Shown here: positions 40,716 through 50,894 of the stretch, piece by piece
Position numbering within the stretch: the stretch's first letter is position 1
Layout of the letters: each line of letters begins with the position of its first letter
NCBI RefSeq assembly: GCF_007971385.1
Contig: NZ_CP042434.1
Span: forward strand, 868,001 to 932,000
DNA length: 64,000 nucleotides
Direction: 5' to 3'
Source of the DNA: Arachidicoccus ginsenosidivorans
GTDB taxonomy: Bacteria > Bacteroidota > Bacteroidia > Chitinophagales > Chitinophagaceae
Position numbers and translations under genes: made by a program
Notes under the pieces: model-generated
What the model was told of the DNA's origin: nothing
Database searches by the model: none
What the model saw: the letters and a program-made list of their open reading frames with translations, nothing else

Positions 40716-43274
40716 ATGGACAGTAACTTCTCACCACAAGTAAAAGAAATAATCACCTTCAGCCGTGAAGAAGCTTTAAGGCTGGGCAATGATTTTATTG
40801 GGACAGAACATCTGTTATTAGGACTGATCAGAGAAGGCGACAGTGCGGCCATCCGTATTCTAAAACAGCTCAATGTAGACCTTTTTGAACTCCGCAAAGA
40901 GATTGAATTGGCCGTTAAGGATAAAACTGGCAAAAATATAGGCGACATCAATTCCCTGCCCTGACAAAACAGGCAGAAAAAGTGATCCGCATTACTGTTT
41001 TGGAGGCCAAATCTTTGAAAAGCCCGCAGATTGAGACAGAACACCTAATGCTCTCCATCCTGAAAAACAGAGAAAATATTGCTACTCAAATCTTAAATCA
41101 ATTTGATGTAGACTATGATCTTTTTCGCTCAGAAATCGGTATCGTCCGCGATCCGGATGCTACTAGGGCTGAGTATGAAGAACATGAAGAGGATTTTGAT
41201 GACGAAAAGCGAAGTTTTGGTCCGCAGCGTCCGCAGCGACCTGCTGCAGGTAACGCCAAGAGCCGCACACCTGCCCTGGATAATTTCGGCAGAGATATAA
41301 CCCGACTGGCAGAAACGGGTCAGCTGGATCCCATCGTGGGACGGGAAACTGAAATTGAAAGAGTCTCGCAGATCCTTTCCAGAAGGAAGAAAACAACCCG
41401 ATTTTAATCGGTGAGCCCGGCGTGGGTAAGACCGCTATCGTAGAAGGATTAGCCCTGCGCATTGTACAACGAAAAGTCAGCCGTGTCCTTTTTGACAAAA
41501 GAGTCATTTCGCTGGATTTACCTGCTCTGGTCGCTGGTACTAAATACAGGGGGCAATTTGAAGAACGCATGAAATCCATCATGAATGAGATGGAAAAAAA
41601 TAAGGATATTATCTTATTTATTGATGAGATCCATACGATTGTGGGTGCCGGCGGAGCCAGTGGCTCTCTGGATGCCAGCAATATTTTCAAACCAGCACTC
41701 GCCAGAGGGGATCTGCAATGCATTGGCGCCAGTACTCTGGATGAATACAGAAATTATATTGAGAAGGACGGTGCACTGGATAGAAGATTCCAAAAAGTGC
41801 TCATCGAACCACCAAGTGTGGAAGAGACCATTCAGATCCTGAATAATATCAAAAGCAAATACGAAGATTACCACAGTGTCACTTATGATCCTGAGGCCAT
41901 CACTGCCTGTGTAAAACTCAGTGATCGTTATATGACTGACAGGCTTTTGCCTGACAAGGCCATTGATGTTTGGATGAAGTGGGTGCCCGCGTGCATTTAA
42001 AAAACATCAATGTTCCTGAAAGTATGCTGGATCTTGAAAAGAAAATCGAAGAGATCAAGCTGGAGAAAAACAAAGTGGTCAAAAACCAACGGTTTGAGGA
42101 AGCGGCTACTTTAAGAGATAAAGAAAAGAAACTGGGTGAAGAGCTGGAAAAAGCAAAGGCAGACTGGGAAGAAGAAAGCAAAAACAAACGCTATCCCATT
42201 ACCGAGGACGCCATTGCGGAGGTAATCTCTATGATGACTGGCATCCCTGTAAAACGCATGGTGCAGGCAGAAACAGAAAAGCTGCGTAAGATGCACGATG
42301 ATATGAGTCAGATGGTTATCGGACAGGACGATGCTATAACAAAAGTAGTGAAGGCCATTCAGCGTAACCGTGTCGGTCTGAAAGACCCACGCAAACCAAT
42401 TGGTAGCTTTATCTTTTTAGGACCAACAGGCGTCGGTAAGACTGAGCTGGCCCGCTCGCTGGCCAGACACCTGTTTGACTCTGAAGATGCGCTTATCCGT
42501 ATTGACATGAGTGAATACATGGAAAAATTCTCTGTCAGCCGTTTAATTGGTGCCCCTCCCGGCTATGTTGGCTATGAAGAAGGCGGCCAGTTAACCGAAA
42601 AAGTTCGCCGTAAACCTTATAGTGTCATCCTGCTCGATGAAATTGAAAAGGCGCACCCTGATATCTACAATATCCTATTACAGGTATTGGATGATGGTGT
42701 ACTGACCGATGGCCTGGGTAGAAAGATCGACTTTAAGAATACACTGATCATTATGACTTCTAACATTGGGGTTCGCCAGTTAAAGGAATTCGGTGACGGG
42801 GTTGGTTTTGCAACGGCCTCCAGAGTGGAAAATCAGGCAGAGAACAACAAGGCTGTGATCGAAAAAGCCCTGAAAAGAACCTTCTCTCCTGAGTTCCTGA
42901 ACCGTATTGACGACGTTGTGATCTTCAACTCGCTGACAAAGGAAAATATCTTCTCTATTATCGATATTTTAATGGAAAAGGTATATGCAAGACTCAAAAA
43001 CCTTGGCCTGCAACTTGACATCACAGAAGAGGCCAAGACCTATATCGCAGAGAAAGGCTATGATATTCAGTTTGGAGCAAGACCACTACAAAGGTCCATC
43101 CAAAAATATCTGGAAGATCCTTTGGCTGAAGAGATTTTAAATCATAAGGTCACAGAAGGAGATCAATTGGTCGCACATTTTGACAAGGAGAAATCTGCCA
43201 TCTACTTTGAGATTAAGAAAAAAACAAAACCCAAAGCAGAGGGTAGTCAAAAGGAGCCTAAGGCTGAATCTTAA
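40716..43274 (+). CDS. clpC: ATP-dependent Clp protease ATP-binding subunit ClpC
   Basis: This is a hexameric AAA+ unfoldase that feeds ClpP. It has a ClpN double repeat (residues ~1-145), then AAA-1 with Walker [14 protein letters not shown] and Walker [16 protein letters not shown], a middle coiled coil with a UVR-like segment ([20 protein letters not shown]), and AAA-2 with [25 protein letters not shown] and a C-terminal [20 protein letters not shown]. Three single bases are missing: a C near 40960 (CCC), an A near 41390 and a T near 41970. The corrected length of 853 residues is standard. All three restore the exact family sequence, so I treat the gene as intact. Confidence 0.93.
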
Positions 43275-43302
43275 ATATCAACCTTTATAATACATTTAAT
43301 CA

Positions 43303-43340
43303 GGGCAACAGTTAATTAAATAACTGTTGCTCTTTTTTTT
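43303..43340 (+). terminator. Terminator of clpC
   Basis: The stem GGGCAACAGTTA/TAACTGTTGCTC is followed by eight T. Confidence 0.85.
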
Positions 43341-43541
43341 GCATCACCTATCTAGTTGGAACAATGTAGTTACCCATATTAAATGTTTATCAGCCCATAC
43401 CTTTATTCTATTGCCTAATGGCCCTATGATCAACAAGGATTTGTCACAGAACTATCAGATTTTTATAATTTCACTGTGTTTTCAGATAGGATTAACAGTT
43501 TTTCCCACCACATTCTTTAGTCCTTTTCTATTTTTACATCA

Positions 43542-43847
43542 GTGAAATTAAAATTAGTCTCCATATTATTACTATTGGTCTTTATGGTCCAGATCCTCCC
43601 GATGAAGGAGGTTGCCTCGCTTTTGACCAGTGGGCAGATGACCGAGGACATCCATGATATGGGAGCTAAAAAACAAAATCCCAATGAAGAGGTTCATAAA
43701 AAACTCTTCTTCTATGCCACTTTACTTCCTACTGACCATAATGGACTACATCAAGCAAACGCACTGCATGTACCCAGTGATGAAGCCCTGATCAATAATT
43801 TGCTACAGGAAGTCTTGATTCAGCCGCCCGATCTAATGATTGCTTAA
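43542..43847 (+). CDS. Small exported protein of unknown function (101 aa)
   Basis: It has an N-terminal signal-like segment (KLVSILLLLVFMVQILPM) followed by a polar region (EVASLLTSGQMTEDIHDMGA, then KKQNPNEEVHKKLFFYATLL). There is no lipobox and no known domain that I recognise. The start is GTG or ATG near 43542. It stands alone, 267 bp after clpC. Confidence 0.5.
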   Translation: MKLKLVSILLLLVFMVQILPMKEVASLLTSGQMTEDIHDMGAKKQNPNEEVHKKLFFYATLLPTDHNGLHQANALHVPSDEALINNLLQEVLIQPPDLMIA

Positions 43848-44346
43848 TGGCATAACAATGACATCATTCTGACATATTTTATTTTCAATGGTAGTATTAG
43901 TAAGGCCTCTTTTTGCTGTTTAATACAAAGGCGAAGGCTGTTTTGAATTTCACCATACTCGTCTGACCAGTTACATGCCTGGCCCTTAATTTAGGAAAGG
44001 TAAAAACTATTCGCTGGAAGAAAATAAAATCCAGTATCAGCCTGTCTACCTCTACCGGAACTGTTATTATTGCATGTAGTGCAATCAATACATGTTAGAA
44101 GACGGTGCACCGTTGTTCACCCAAATTACCCTTATTTTATTAGGATACTTATCTGTGCAGCTATGTGCGCCAGGCTACTAGCTAAGCCTAATTGCTAGCG
44201 CCAACTTAGCTATTAATGCAGGTTTTTGGAACCTACTGGCCATCTTTTGTCCATATTCAAACCAATGCACGAAGTAAATAACGTTCTGGCAGCTGGCAGA
44301 ATATCCTGGCCAGTAATTACGCTGAACCAACTTATTAATAATTTTT
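43848..44346. other. Gene-free stretch before the SulP transporter
   Basis: About 500 bases in which I find no credible gene, RNA or terminator. The SulP promoter should lie near its right end. Confidence 0.4.
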
Positions 44347-46036
44347 ATGAAACAAAATAGATCATCTTCAACATCATCTTCCACATCACCCTCCACAGTC
44401 TTTTCCTTTCTGAAAAAAGATCTGATCGCGGGATTGATTGTATTTTTAATTGCCTTGCCCCTCTGTCTGGGTATTGCTCAAGCTTCCAATGTCCCGCTAT
44501 TTGCAGGGATTGTTTCAGGGATCATCGGTGGTATCGTCATTGGACTAATGAGCGGCAGCACTTTTAGTGTGAGCGGTCCTGCAGCTGGCCTGGTAGCCAT
44601 TATAATAGGCGCCATGGAAGAGTTAGGCGCTTTTGAAATCCTGCTATGCGCAACGCTGCTGGCAGGTGTTTTTCAATTGCTACTTGGTTTTGCCAAGGCA
44701 GGCACATTTGCCAATTTCTTTCCCTCCAGTGTCATTGAAGGTATGCTGGCAGGTATCGGCCTCACCATTATTTTTAAGCAATTACCAGACGCCGTAGGGT
44801 TTCATGGAGAGCTCTTAGGGCTACAGGACGCCGAAAGAGGTATTAATTTATCTTCACTTGCGGGTATTACTGATAACCTCCACTTTGGAGCTGTTATCAT
44901 TTCTGTTGTCTGTCTGGGCATCCTGATACTCTGGCAGACAAAGCTTCCGGGCAAGGCAAAACTAATTCCGGCTGGCTTGTTGGTTGTTTTAATAGGAACC
45001 GGCCTGCACCTGCTTTTTCAAACCTCTGCAGACAAGCTTGCATTACAGCAAGAGTACCTGGTTCATTTAAGCATCCCAACGTCCTTCAAGGATTTTGCAC
45101 AGCAATTCGCCACACCTGATTTTTCAGGCTTTTTAAATCCGCAGGTCTGGCGCTATGGGCAGTGATTGCAATTGTTGCCTCCATTGAGACCCTGCTTTGT
45201 ATTGAAGCCACGGATAAGCTGGACCCACTCAAAAGAAACACTTCTGGCAACAGAGAGCTGAAAGCACAGGGTATTGGCAATATCCTCAGTGGCCTGATTG
45301 GCGGTCTGCCAATTACTTCAGTCATCGTACGTTCCAGTGCGAATCTGAATTCCGGGGCAAAGACCAGGCTCTCTACCATCGTACATGGATCCTTACTTTT
45401 GATCTGTGTGGCCACTATACCGGCCATTTTGAACCTGATTCCAAAAGCAGCGCTGGCAGCTATTTTAATTTTTACTGGTTATCGACTGGCAAGACCCTCT
45501 ATTTTCAGGCATATGTACAAAGTGGGCCCAACAGAGTTTATTCCTTTTGTGGTGACCGCCATCGCCGTGGCTGTTCCTTTCCTGGGTTTACTTAAAGGGG
45601 TAGCATTGGGCTTTGTCATCAATATTTTCTATCTATTGCGTGGTAATATGCGGATTCCTTATTATTACCGTCGCATCCAGTCTAAAAACGGGGATGCCAT
45701 TACGCTTAGACTGGCGCAGGAGGTCTCCTTTCTGAACAAGGGCAGCATTAAAAAACTTTAGATGCTTTTTCGCAGGGCAGCACAATTATTATAGATGCCA
45801 CCGATAGCGCTTATATTGATTATGACGTATTAGAAGTGATCAGAGAGTTCCATGACGTAAAGGCAAGAGAAAAAGGCATTACCGTGTCGCTTGTCGGATT
45901 TAAAAACAGTTACAGGATCCCGGAAGGCAGTCGGGTAAACTACCTCATGAATGAACTGGACCAGGATCAGGAGGCCAGGCGTTCGGCAGGCAAGCACACC
46001 AAATTGCTGGATGAGCTGAAAGTCGTCTCAGTTTAA
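44347..46036 (+). CDS. SulP-family anion transporter with STAS domain
   Basis: SulP transporters carry sulfate or bicarbonate across the inner membrane. The N-terminal region has the family start DLIAGLIVFLIALPLCLGIA, then GIVSGIIGGIVIGLMSGSTF and SVSGPAAGLVAII. About twelve membrane segments are followed by a C-terminal STAS domain (TIIIDATDSAYIDYDVLEVI). Missing bases near 45153 (GG, W-A-L-W) and 45753 (A6 run) split the gene; the corrected length is 563 residues. A carbonic anhydrase follows 55 bp downstream, which favours bicarbonate as substrate; this pairing is common in SulP loci. Confidence 0.88.
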
Positions 46037-46091
46037 CCAAGGCTGAATTCGACGTACAATTTAAATTATGTAAACAGTAAAATTAACACCC

Positions 46092-46781
46092 ATGAATAGT
46101 CAACCCAGTATCAATAAGACCACACAAATCAAAAATCCGGGTCAAATACTACAAATCCTTCAAACAGGCAACCAACGGTTTATGGCAAACAGCCGGTTAA
46201 ACAGAGACCATCACAGTGGCATTGATGCCACCAAAAATGGACAACAACCTATTGCAGCTGTACTTAGCTGCATGGATTCCAGGGTCGCTGCAGAACTGGT
46301 CTTTGACCAGGGAATAGGTGACATATTTAATATTCGGATCGCAGGCAATGTCATTACCCCTGAAGTGCTGGGCTCACTGGAATATGCAGTAGCGGTAACC
46401 GGCACACCCGTTATCCTGATCCTGGGTCACACCGGCTGCGGTGCCATTGGCGGTGCCTGTGATCAGGTAAGTCTGGGCAATCTGACGGGGCTGCTGGAAA
46501 AAATCCAGCCAGCGATTTTAGCCGAAAAAACGGAGCAGCATAACCGCAGTAGCCAAAATCCTGATTTTGTACGTAAAGTCACTTTATTGCACATGGAAAA
46601 TGTGCTCAAAGAAATGCTAGAGCAAAGCGAGGTAATCCAGGTTGCTGTCACTGAAAACAGGTTACTGGTCACCACTGCCATTTATGATGTCAGCTCTGGC
46701 GAGGTCACTTTTCTGGCGGGCAAGATGGATTTGGAGGTCAATAACGACTGCCCAAAAATTAAAAATAGTCCTGTTATATAG
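46092..46781 (+). CDS. Beta-class carbonic anhydrase
   Basis: It interconverts CO2 and bicarbonate. The zinc ligands are seen as Cys in LSCMDSRVAAELVFD (near residue 57) and His/Cys in LGHTGCGAIGGA (near residue 118), with the Asp-Arg dyad in the first motif. It has 229 residues, intact. It sits directly after the SulP transporter and probably captures imported bicarbonate or supplies it. Confidence 0.92.
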   Translation: MNSQPSINKTTQIKNPGQILQILQTGNQRFMANSRLNRDHHSGIDATKNGQQPIAAVLSCMDSRVAAELVFDQGIGDIFNIRIAGNVITPEVLGSLEYAVAVTGTPVILILGHTGCGAIGGACDQVSLGNLTGLLEKIQPAILAEKTEQHNRSSQNPDFVRKVTLLHMENVLKEMLEQSEVIQVAVTENRLLVTTAIYDVSSGEVTFLAGKMDLEVNNDCPKIKNSPVI

Positions 46782-46848
46782 GCAGCGATAGCAAGCGATA
46801 GGCTCAAAAGATAATAATAATCTTTGTTTAGTGATGTTTAAATAGTAG

Positions 46849-46882
46849 GCAGGCGCGTAATAATAATATTGCGCGTCTGTCT
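46849..46882 (+). terminator. Probable terminator after carbonic anhydrase
   Basis: The stem AGGCGCG/CGCGTCT, with additional flanking pairs, is followed by a T-rich tail. Confidence 0.5.
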
Positions 46883-46982
46883 TATTTATCTTTATTGAAG
46901 GCTATTAACAGCCAACCATAAATAATATCAAAGCCGATATGTATATCTACGATTGGATTTCTGGGAAACAAAAAGCTGTCAT

Positions 46983-48075
46983 CTATGGGTTTAATGTAAA
47001 AATAACCGCAACGTCTGTGCCTCCCTTTTTCTCAATTACCCCACCCGCAAAAATGGCCGTCTTCCCCCATGCAGCCGCAGCAAACCTTGTTCTAGATTGG
47101 CTTAAAGAGGCAGTTGACCAACTATTTTGACTTACATCATAGATATCTACTGTACTTGAATAGCCAGAATTATTTTCTCCGCCTGCAAAAATAATCTTGT
47201 TACCACATGCGGTGGCAGTTAAGTGATCTCTCGCTTCACTTAGATGCATAACCGTCCATTTGTCTGTTTTTATATCATACAAATCAACAGTGGAACTATA
47301 CCCCGAAGAGCCAAAACCTCCGGCAAACAAGATTTTACTACCTGCTGCCGCGGCGGCCAGAAGCCCCCTGGCTTCGCTAAGATGAGCAGTAGACCATTTG
47401 CCCAAATTTGTATTATAAATATCAACTTCATCAGTATAACCTCCAACGTAAAACAAACATCCACCCCCAAAAGCAATCTTATTACCGATGCCAGCCCCAG
47501 CCAATAAACAACGACCTTTACTTAAGGCACTTTGGGTCCATTTATCGGTCTTTACATCATAAATATCAGCTTCAGAAATTATTTGACTGTTAAAAAAATT
47601 AATTCCTCCAGCAAAGATTATCTTATTGCCCGCAGCTCCTGCTGCAAGATAGGTACCTTTTACTTTCACAGCCTCCGAAGTCCATGTTCTACTTTTTGTA
47701 TTGTAAATTTCTGCAATGGACGGGGTGGTCATATTGTACAAGGCTCCACCTGCAACCACAATTTTATTTCCTGCTCCCGCGGCCCCAAGCCCAAAACGCG
47801 GTTCCTGCAGGAATGTAGTTGACCAGGAATTAGATCCACTTGTATAAATATCTACTATTGCAGACACACCCTTTTTGAGTCATTTGTACCGCCAGCAAAA
47901 AGTAAAGTTCAATCTGCAGCCGCACCGCACAAATCTGCTCTACGTTCAGAAAGATAATCCGTCTCAGTAAAAGTCAGTTGCTTATATACTGGAGCTGGTG
48001 TATTGTGGTGTTTATTGCAACTGCAGATCAGCGGTGTAGTGGCCAGCAGTACTAATCTGGTAAAGTAATTTTCAT
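46983..48075 (-). CDS. Kelch-repeat lipoprotein
   Basis: The start at 48075 gives a lipoprotein signal (LVLLATTPLICSC) once a missing C near 48057 is restored. Six or so Kelch blades follow, each with the pattern A-A-G-N-K-I-x-F-A-G-G then V-D-I-Y-D-x-x-x-x-x-W-S/T (for example GNKIIFAGGENNSGYSSTVD). A second base is missing near 47873 (A run), and a TGA stop lies in frame at 47909-47911. With both frame corrections the length is an exact number of codons (364). Either the TGA is another sequence error or the gene is a recent pseudogene. It is a beta-propeller, probably at the outer membrane; ligand unknown. Confidence 0.7.
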
Positions 48076-48163
48076 GGTTTTATAATTTTATCGGCATAAT
48101 ATATATATGCTAGTTGTTAGAATAATGTTCGTTAAACGCAACAATCTCGATAACCAACTGAAC

Positions 48164-48700
48164 TTACTGCTTTTTTGCATTTTTCGAGTTCTTTTTAGTC
48201 GTATTACTATTTTTATTGATTTCTATTTGTTTACTATTGGCTTTGGGCGGTAGCGGTTGTTGATTAATGGTTTTGGTAGCACCCTTTTGGGAGACTTTGG
48301 TCTTTCGGAGTTTGCGCCCATTGGTAGAAGCGTTGGTAGTGCCGTTGGTCACAGTAGACCAGGAAATTCTCTTTCTGGGATTTAAAGGCCCATGTAAAGA
48401 GTCTTTTTTGGGATGCTTAAAATTCCCTCGGTGTTTTTTAGGAGGGCTTGTAAGATGAATACCTCCTTGATTTGGAGCAGCAGGCAATCCGCTCACCAGG
48501 TTAGTTTTTGCCTTCTTTTCCGGGGCTTTGCCTTTAAAAGGCGGCAGTTTGGTTTTCAAACTTACTTTTCGCTCATTTTTGATCGCCTTATTGGGCTTAC
48601 CGATTTTTAGCTGGGAGTAGCCAACCTGTGGATTAAATAAAATCATCATAGCTAACAATAGTATATTAATCACAGAAATAAACATCAGGTTCTTTTTCAT
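48164..48700 (-). CDS. Exported Lys/Pro/Asn-rich protein of unknown function
   Basis: The signal peptide (MFISVINILLLAMMILFNPQ, ending near GYSQ) is followed by ~150 residues of low-complexity, very basic sequence (KVSLKTKLPPFKGKAPEKKA, later KLRKTKVSQKGATKTINQQ and an Asn/Lys-rich end). No globular domain is visible. The frame is intact and the start good. A highly basic exported protein could bind polysaccharide, DNA or membranes, but that is speculation. Confidence 0.5.
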   Translation of the reverse strand: MKKNLMFISVINILLLAMMILFNPQVGYSQLKIGKPNKAIKNERKVSLKTKLPPFKGKAPEKKAKTNLVSGLPAAPNQGGIHLTSPPKKHRGNFKHPKKDSLHGPLNPRKRISWSTVTNGTTNASTNGRKLRKTKVSQKGATKTINQQPLPPKANSKQIEINKNSNTTKKNSKNAKKQ

Positions 48701-48917
48701 AATAAACGTTTTATGAGTGGGTCAAACAGGTAACCGCTGGGCATCTGGGAAACTTACTTTTTTGCGTCCAAACGCAACATAAAATTCTTAAAAAGCCTGG
48801 GCGGATACAATCGCATATTCATGTGATTTTATACGCCAGGTCATTATTAAGGCCAGCTGGAATAAATTGGGCGCAGTACTTCTTTCTTCATTTTGGCTAT
48901 TAAGGCTCAAAATAGAG

Positions 48918-48942
48918 AAGACCCGCCTAAAGGCGGGTCTTT
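48918..48942. terminator. Bidirectional terminator
   Basis: The stem AAGACCCGCC/GGCGGGTCTT has a TAAA loop and lies between the SusD gene and the basic exported protein. Confidence 0.65.
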
Positions 48943-49026
48943 CTAGTTGGTTGCGGCTAAGTGTTACCAAAATCATCCAATCAATAAAACAACTTACATC
49001 TTTCTATAAACATCTTATTCATTTCA

Positions 49027-50874
49027 CTATTTCTTATCCCACCAAGTCCTGCCATAAGTAGCTTTCCCATCTACACCATAGTCGGGATTTTGCGAAATCA
49101 TCATTTGAAGTGCTTGATCAAAATTATTTTCATTCAGATTTGCGCCAGTTGTTCCTATTACAAAGCCTGCTCTTCGAGGAATGGTCAGGACATCATTTGA
49201 AGTGCTTTGCAGTTTCTCCAAATAAGCAACCCCGCTCCCATCACCAATCTGATTTGTACCACTGGGATTAAAAGTAGAAAACGCTGGATAACCTGTGCGT
49301 TTCCACATGGCCCATGCTTCTTCTGGATTGGCCAAAAACTCCACCCATGACTGGGAATAGATGCTTGTTAAACCATTATATGGATATCTGCTAAGGTAAT
49401 CCCCTAACTGACAGGTATCTGCTTTAGGCACTGCGGTCTGCACGCCCACCGTTTTATACTCATCGAAAGATGCTTTTACACCCTTATTATACCACTCAGC
49501 TGCAGTGGAACCCAGTCCATTACCTCCCTTTGCAGCAATCTCAGCCATCATAAAACAGGTTTCTGCATACGTTAGGAACAGCGGTCTCATAAATATATCA
49601 TCGGAAGCCTGGTTATATGTTTCATCAGTATGAATGACATCTCCAGGTTGGTTATTAAATCCGCCAAAACCACCATTTTTCAAAAATATCCTTGTCTGAA
49701 TTCTGCTTAAGTAATCCAGCGTTGTTGTGGTACTTCCATTTACCGCAGTTGTAAGGGAAAATGTGTGGCTTCTGGGTAGCCCTGTCCATCCAAATGCGGT
49801 ATTGGCATTAGCAGCTGGAAAAGCATGCCCACCAAAATACCTGGACGGATCATTCTGCGAGACTGAATCCACGGTAGCGATGGAGCTTGCAGTACCATTT
49901 TGTTTGACCCTGGTGTATTTAACGGCATTATCCCCCCAGTCGTTTTGGCGAACCATTAAAGGCAAACGAGGATCCTTTGTGGATTTCAAAAATTCAACAA
50001 ATGCATAAGACGCATTATAATTGATAAACAAATTATTAATATCATCAACATTACTATCCCATCCTCTTGGCTGTGTGTAACCAAATGAGCCGTCATTGCT
50101 TGAGATAATAGAATCAGCAAAATTAGCATGAATGTCATTTAGGACAGCTGCCAAATTTGCTGCGTCCCGCTTTTCGTATCGCTGGGCGATTTTTATACGT
50201 AACGTATTAGCGAAATTTTGCCAATGCTGAATATTGCCCCCATAGAAAAAGTCTTGTTGCCCCAGGTCAACTTGACCTGGTTTATCCGCCTTTAAGATGG
50301 TAGCGGCTACCTTTAAAGTCGAGTCAAAAGATTTATAAAGTGTCTGCTCAAAATCATAAGCTGGCAACGGGTACTGCACATCATCGAAAGCCTGATTATA
50401 TGGAATCGCTCCTACCGCATCGGAAACACGCCACGCTTCATAGGTCTTTACGATCTCACAAATAGCCTTTAGGTTATCATAAGTATCTTTTTGATCAGCT
50501 GACATGGCATCTATTTTTTCTATAGTGCGCTGCATACCAAACCCGATGGTATTAAAAAAGGTATTATAATAAGCAAAGGGAGGCACCGGACCACCTGTCG
50601 TCTGACCAGGCTTCCAATAGGTATCGGCATTTGCGCCTCCATCTGGTACGATATACTGCATATACTGTAAATAAGTATATCTATTGATAAGATCAGATCG
50701 GCCCGATAAATTAAAATTAGCGGTATAGTTTGTGAATAGATATTCCGGCCTGGTATCAGGTAAGGAATTCGGGTTCGTATTTAATGACGTTAGATGTTTT
50801 TGACAAGACTGCGCAAATAAGGCAATAGCCGCAGTTAACAGACATCCAGTCAAATATTTTCTTGTCGATTTCAT
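49027..50874 (-). CDS. SusD/RagB-family outer membrane lipoprotein
   Basis: The signal ends in a lipobox (LFAQSC, Cys near residue 24). The family pattern continues with HLTSLNTNPNSLPDTRPEYL and TPR-like helices (AICEIVKTYEAWRVSDAVGA, then IPYNQAFDD). It has 615 residues, intact, and ends in TYGRTWWDKK. The type is the SusD-like group that accompanies SusC TonB transporters (SusD/RagB superfamily, SusD_2/3-like). It caps the SusC barrel and binds the substrate, glycan or peptide. It is translated from the SusC mRNA, 20 bp downstream. Confidence 0.9.
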   Translation of the reverse strand: MKSTRKYLTGCLLTAAIALFAQSCQKHLTSLNTNPNSLPDTRPEYLFTNYTANFNLSGRSDLINRYTYLQYMQYIVPDGGANADTYWKPGQTTGGPVPPFAYYNTFFNTIGFGMQRTIEKIDAMSADQKDTYDNLKAICEIVKTYEAWRVSDAVGAIPYNQAFDDVQYPLPAYDFEQTLYKSFDSTLKVAATILKADKPGQVDLGQQDFFYGGNIQHWQNFANTLRIKIAQRYEKRDAANLAAVLNDIHANFADSIISSNDGSFGYTQPRGWDSNVDDINNLFINYNASYAFVEFLKSTKDPRLPLMVRQNDWGDNAVKYTRVKQNGTASSIATVDSVSQNDPSRYFGGHAFPAANANTAFGWTGLPRSHTFSLTTAVNGSTTTTLDYLSRIQTRIFLKNGGFGGFNNQPGDVIHTDETYNQASDDIFMRPLFLTYAETCFMMAEIAAKGGNGLGSTAAEWYNKGVKASFDEYKTVGVQTAVPKADTCQLGDYLSRYPYNGLTSIYSQSWVEFLANPEEAWAMWKRTGYPAFSTFNPSGTNQIGDGSGVAYLEKLQSTSNDVLTIPRRAGFVIGTTGANLNENNFDQALQMMISQNPDYGVDGKATYGRTWWDKK

Positions 50875-50894
50875 TTTGATATCAATTTAATAAG

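Noticed and set aside
40716..43274. clpC as a pseudogene
   Set aside because: All three breaks lie in homopolymers and vanish with one base each; the rest of the protein is fully conserved.
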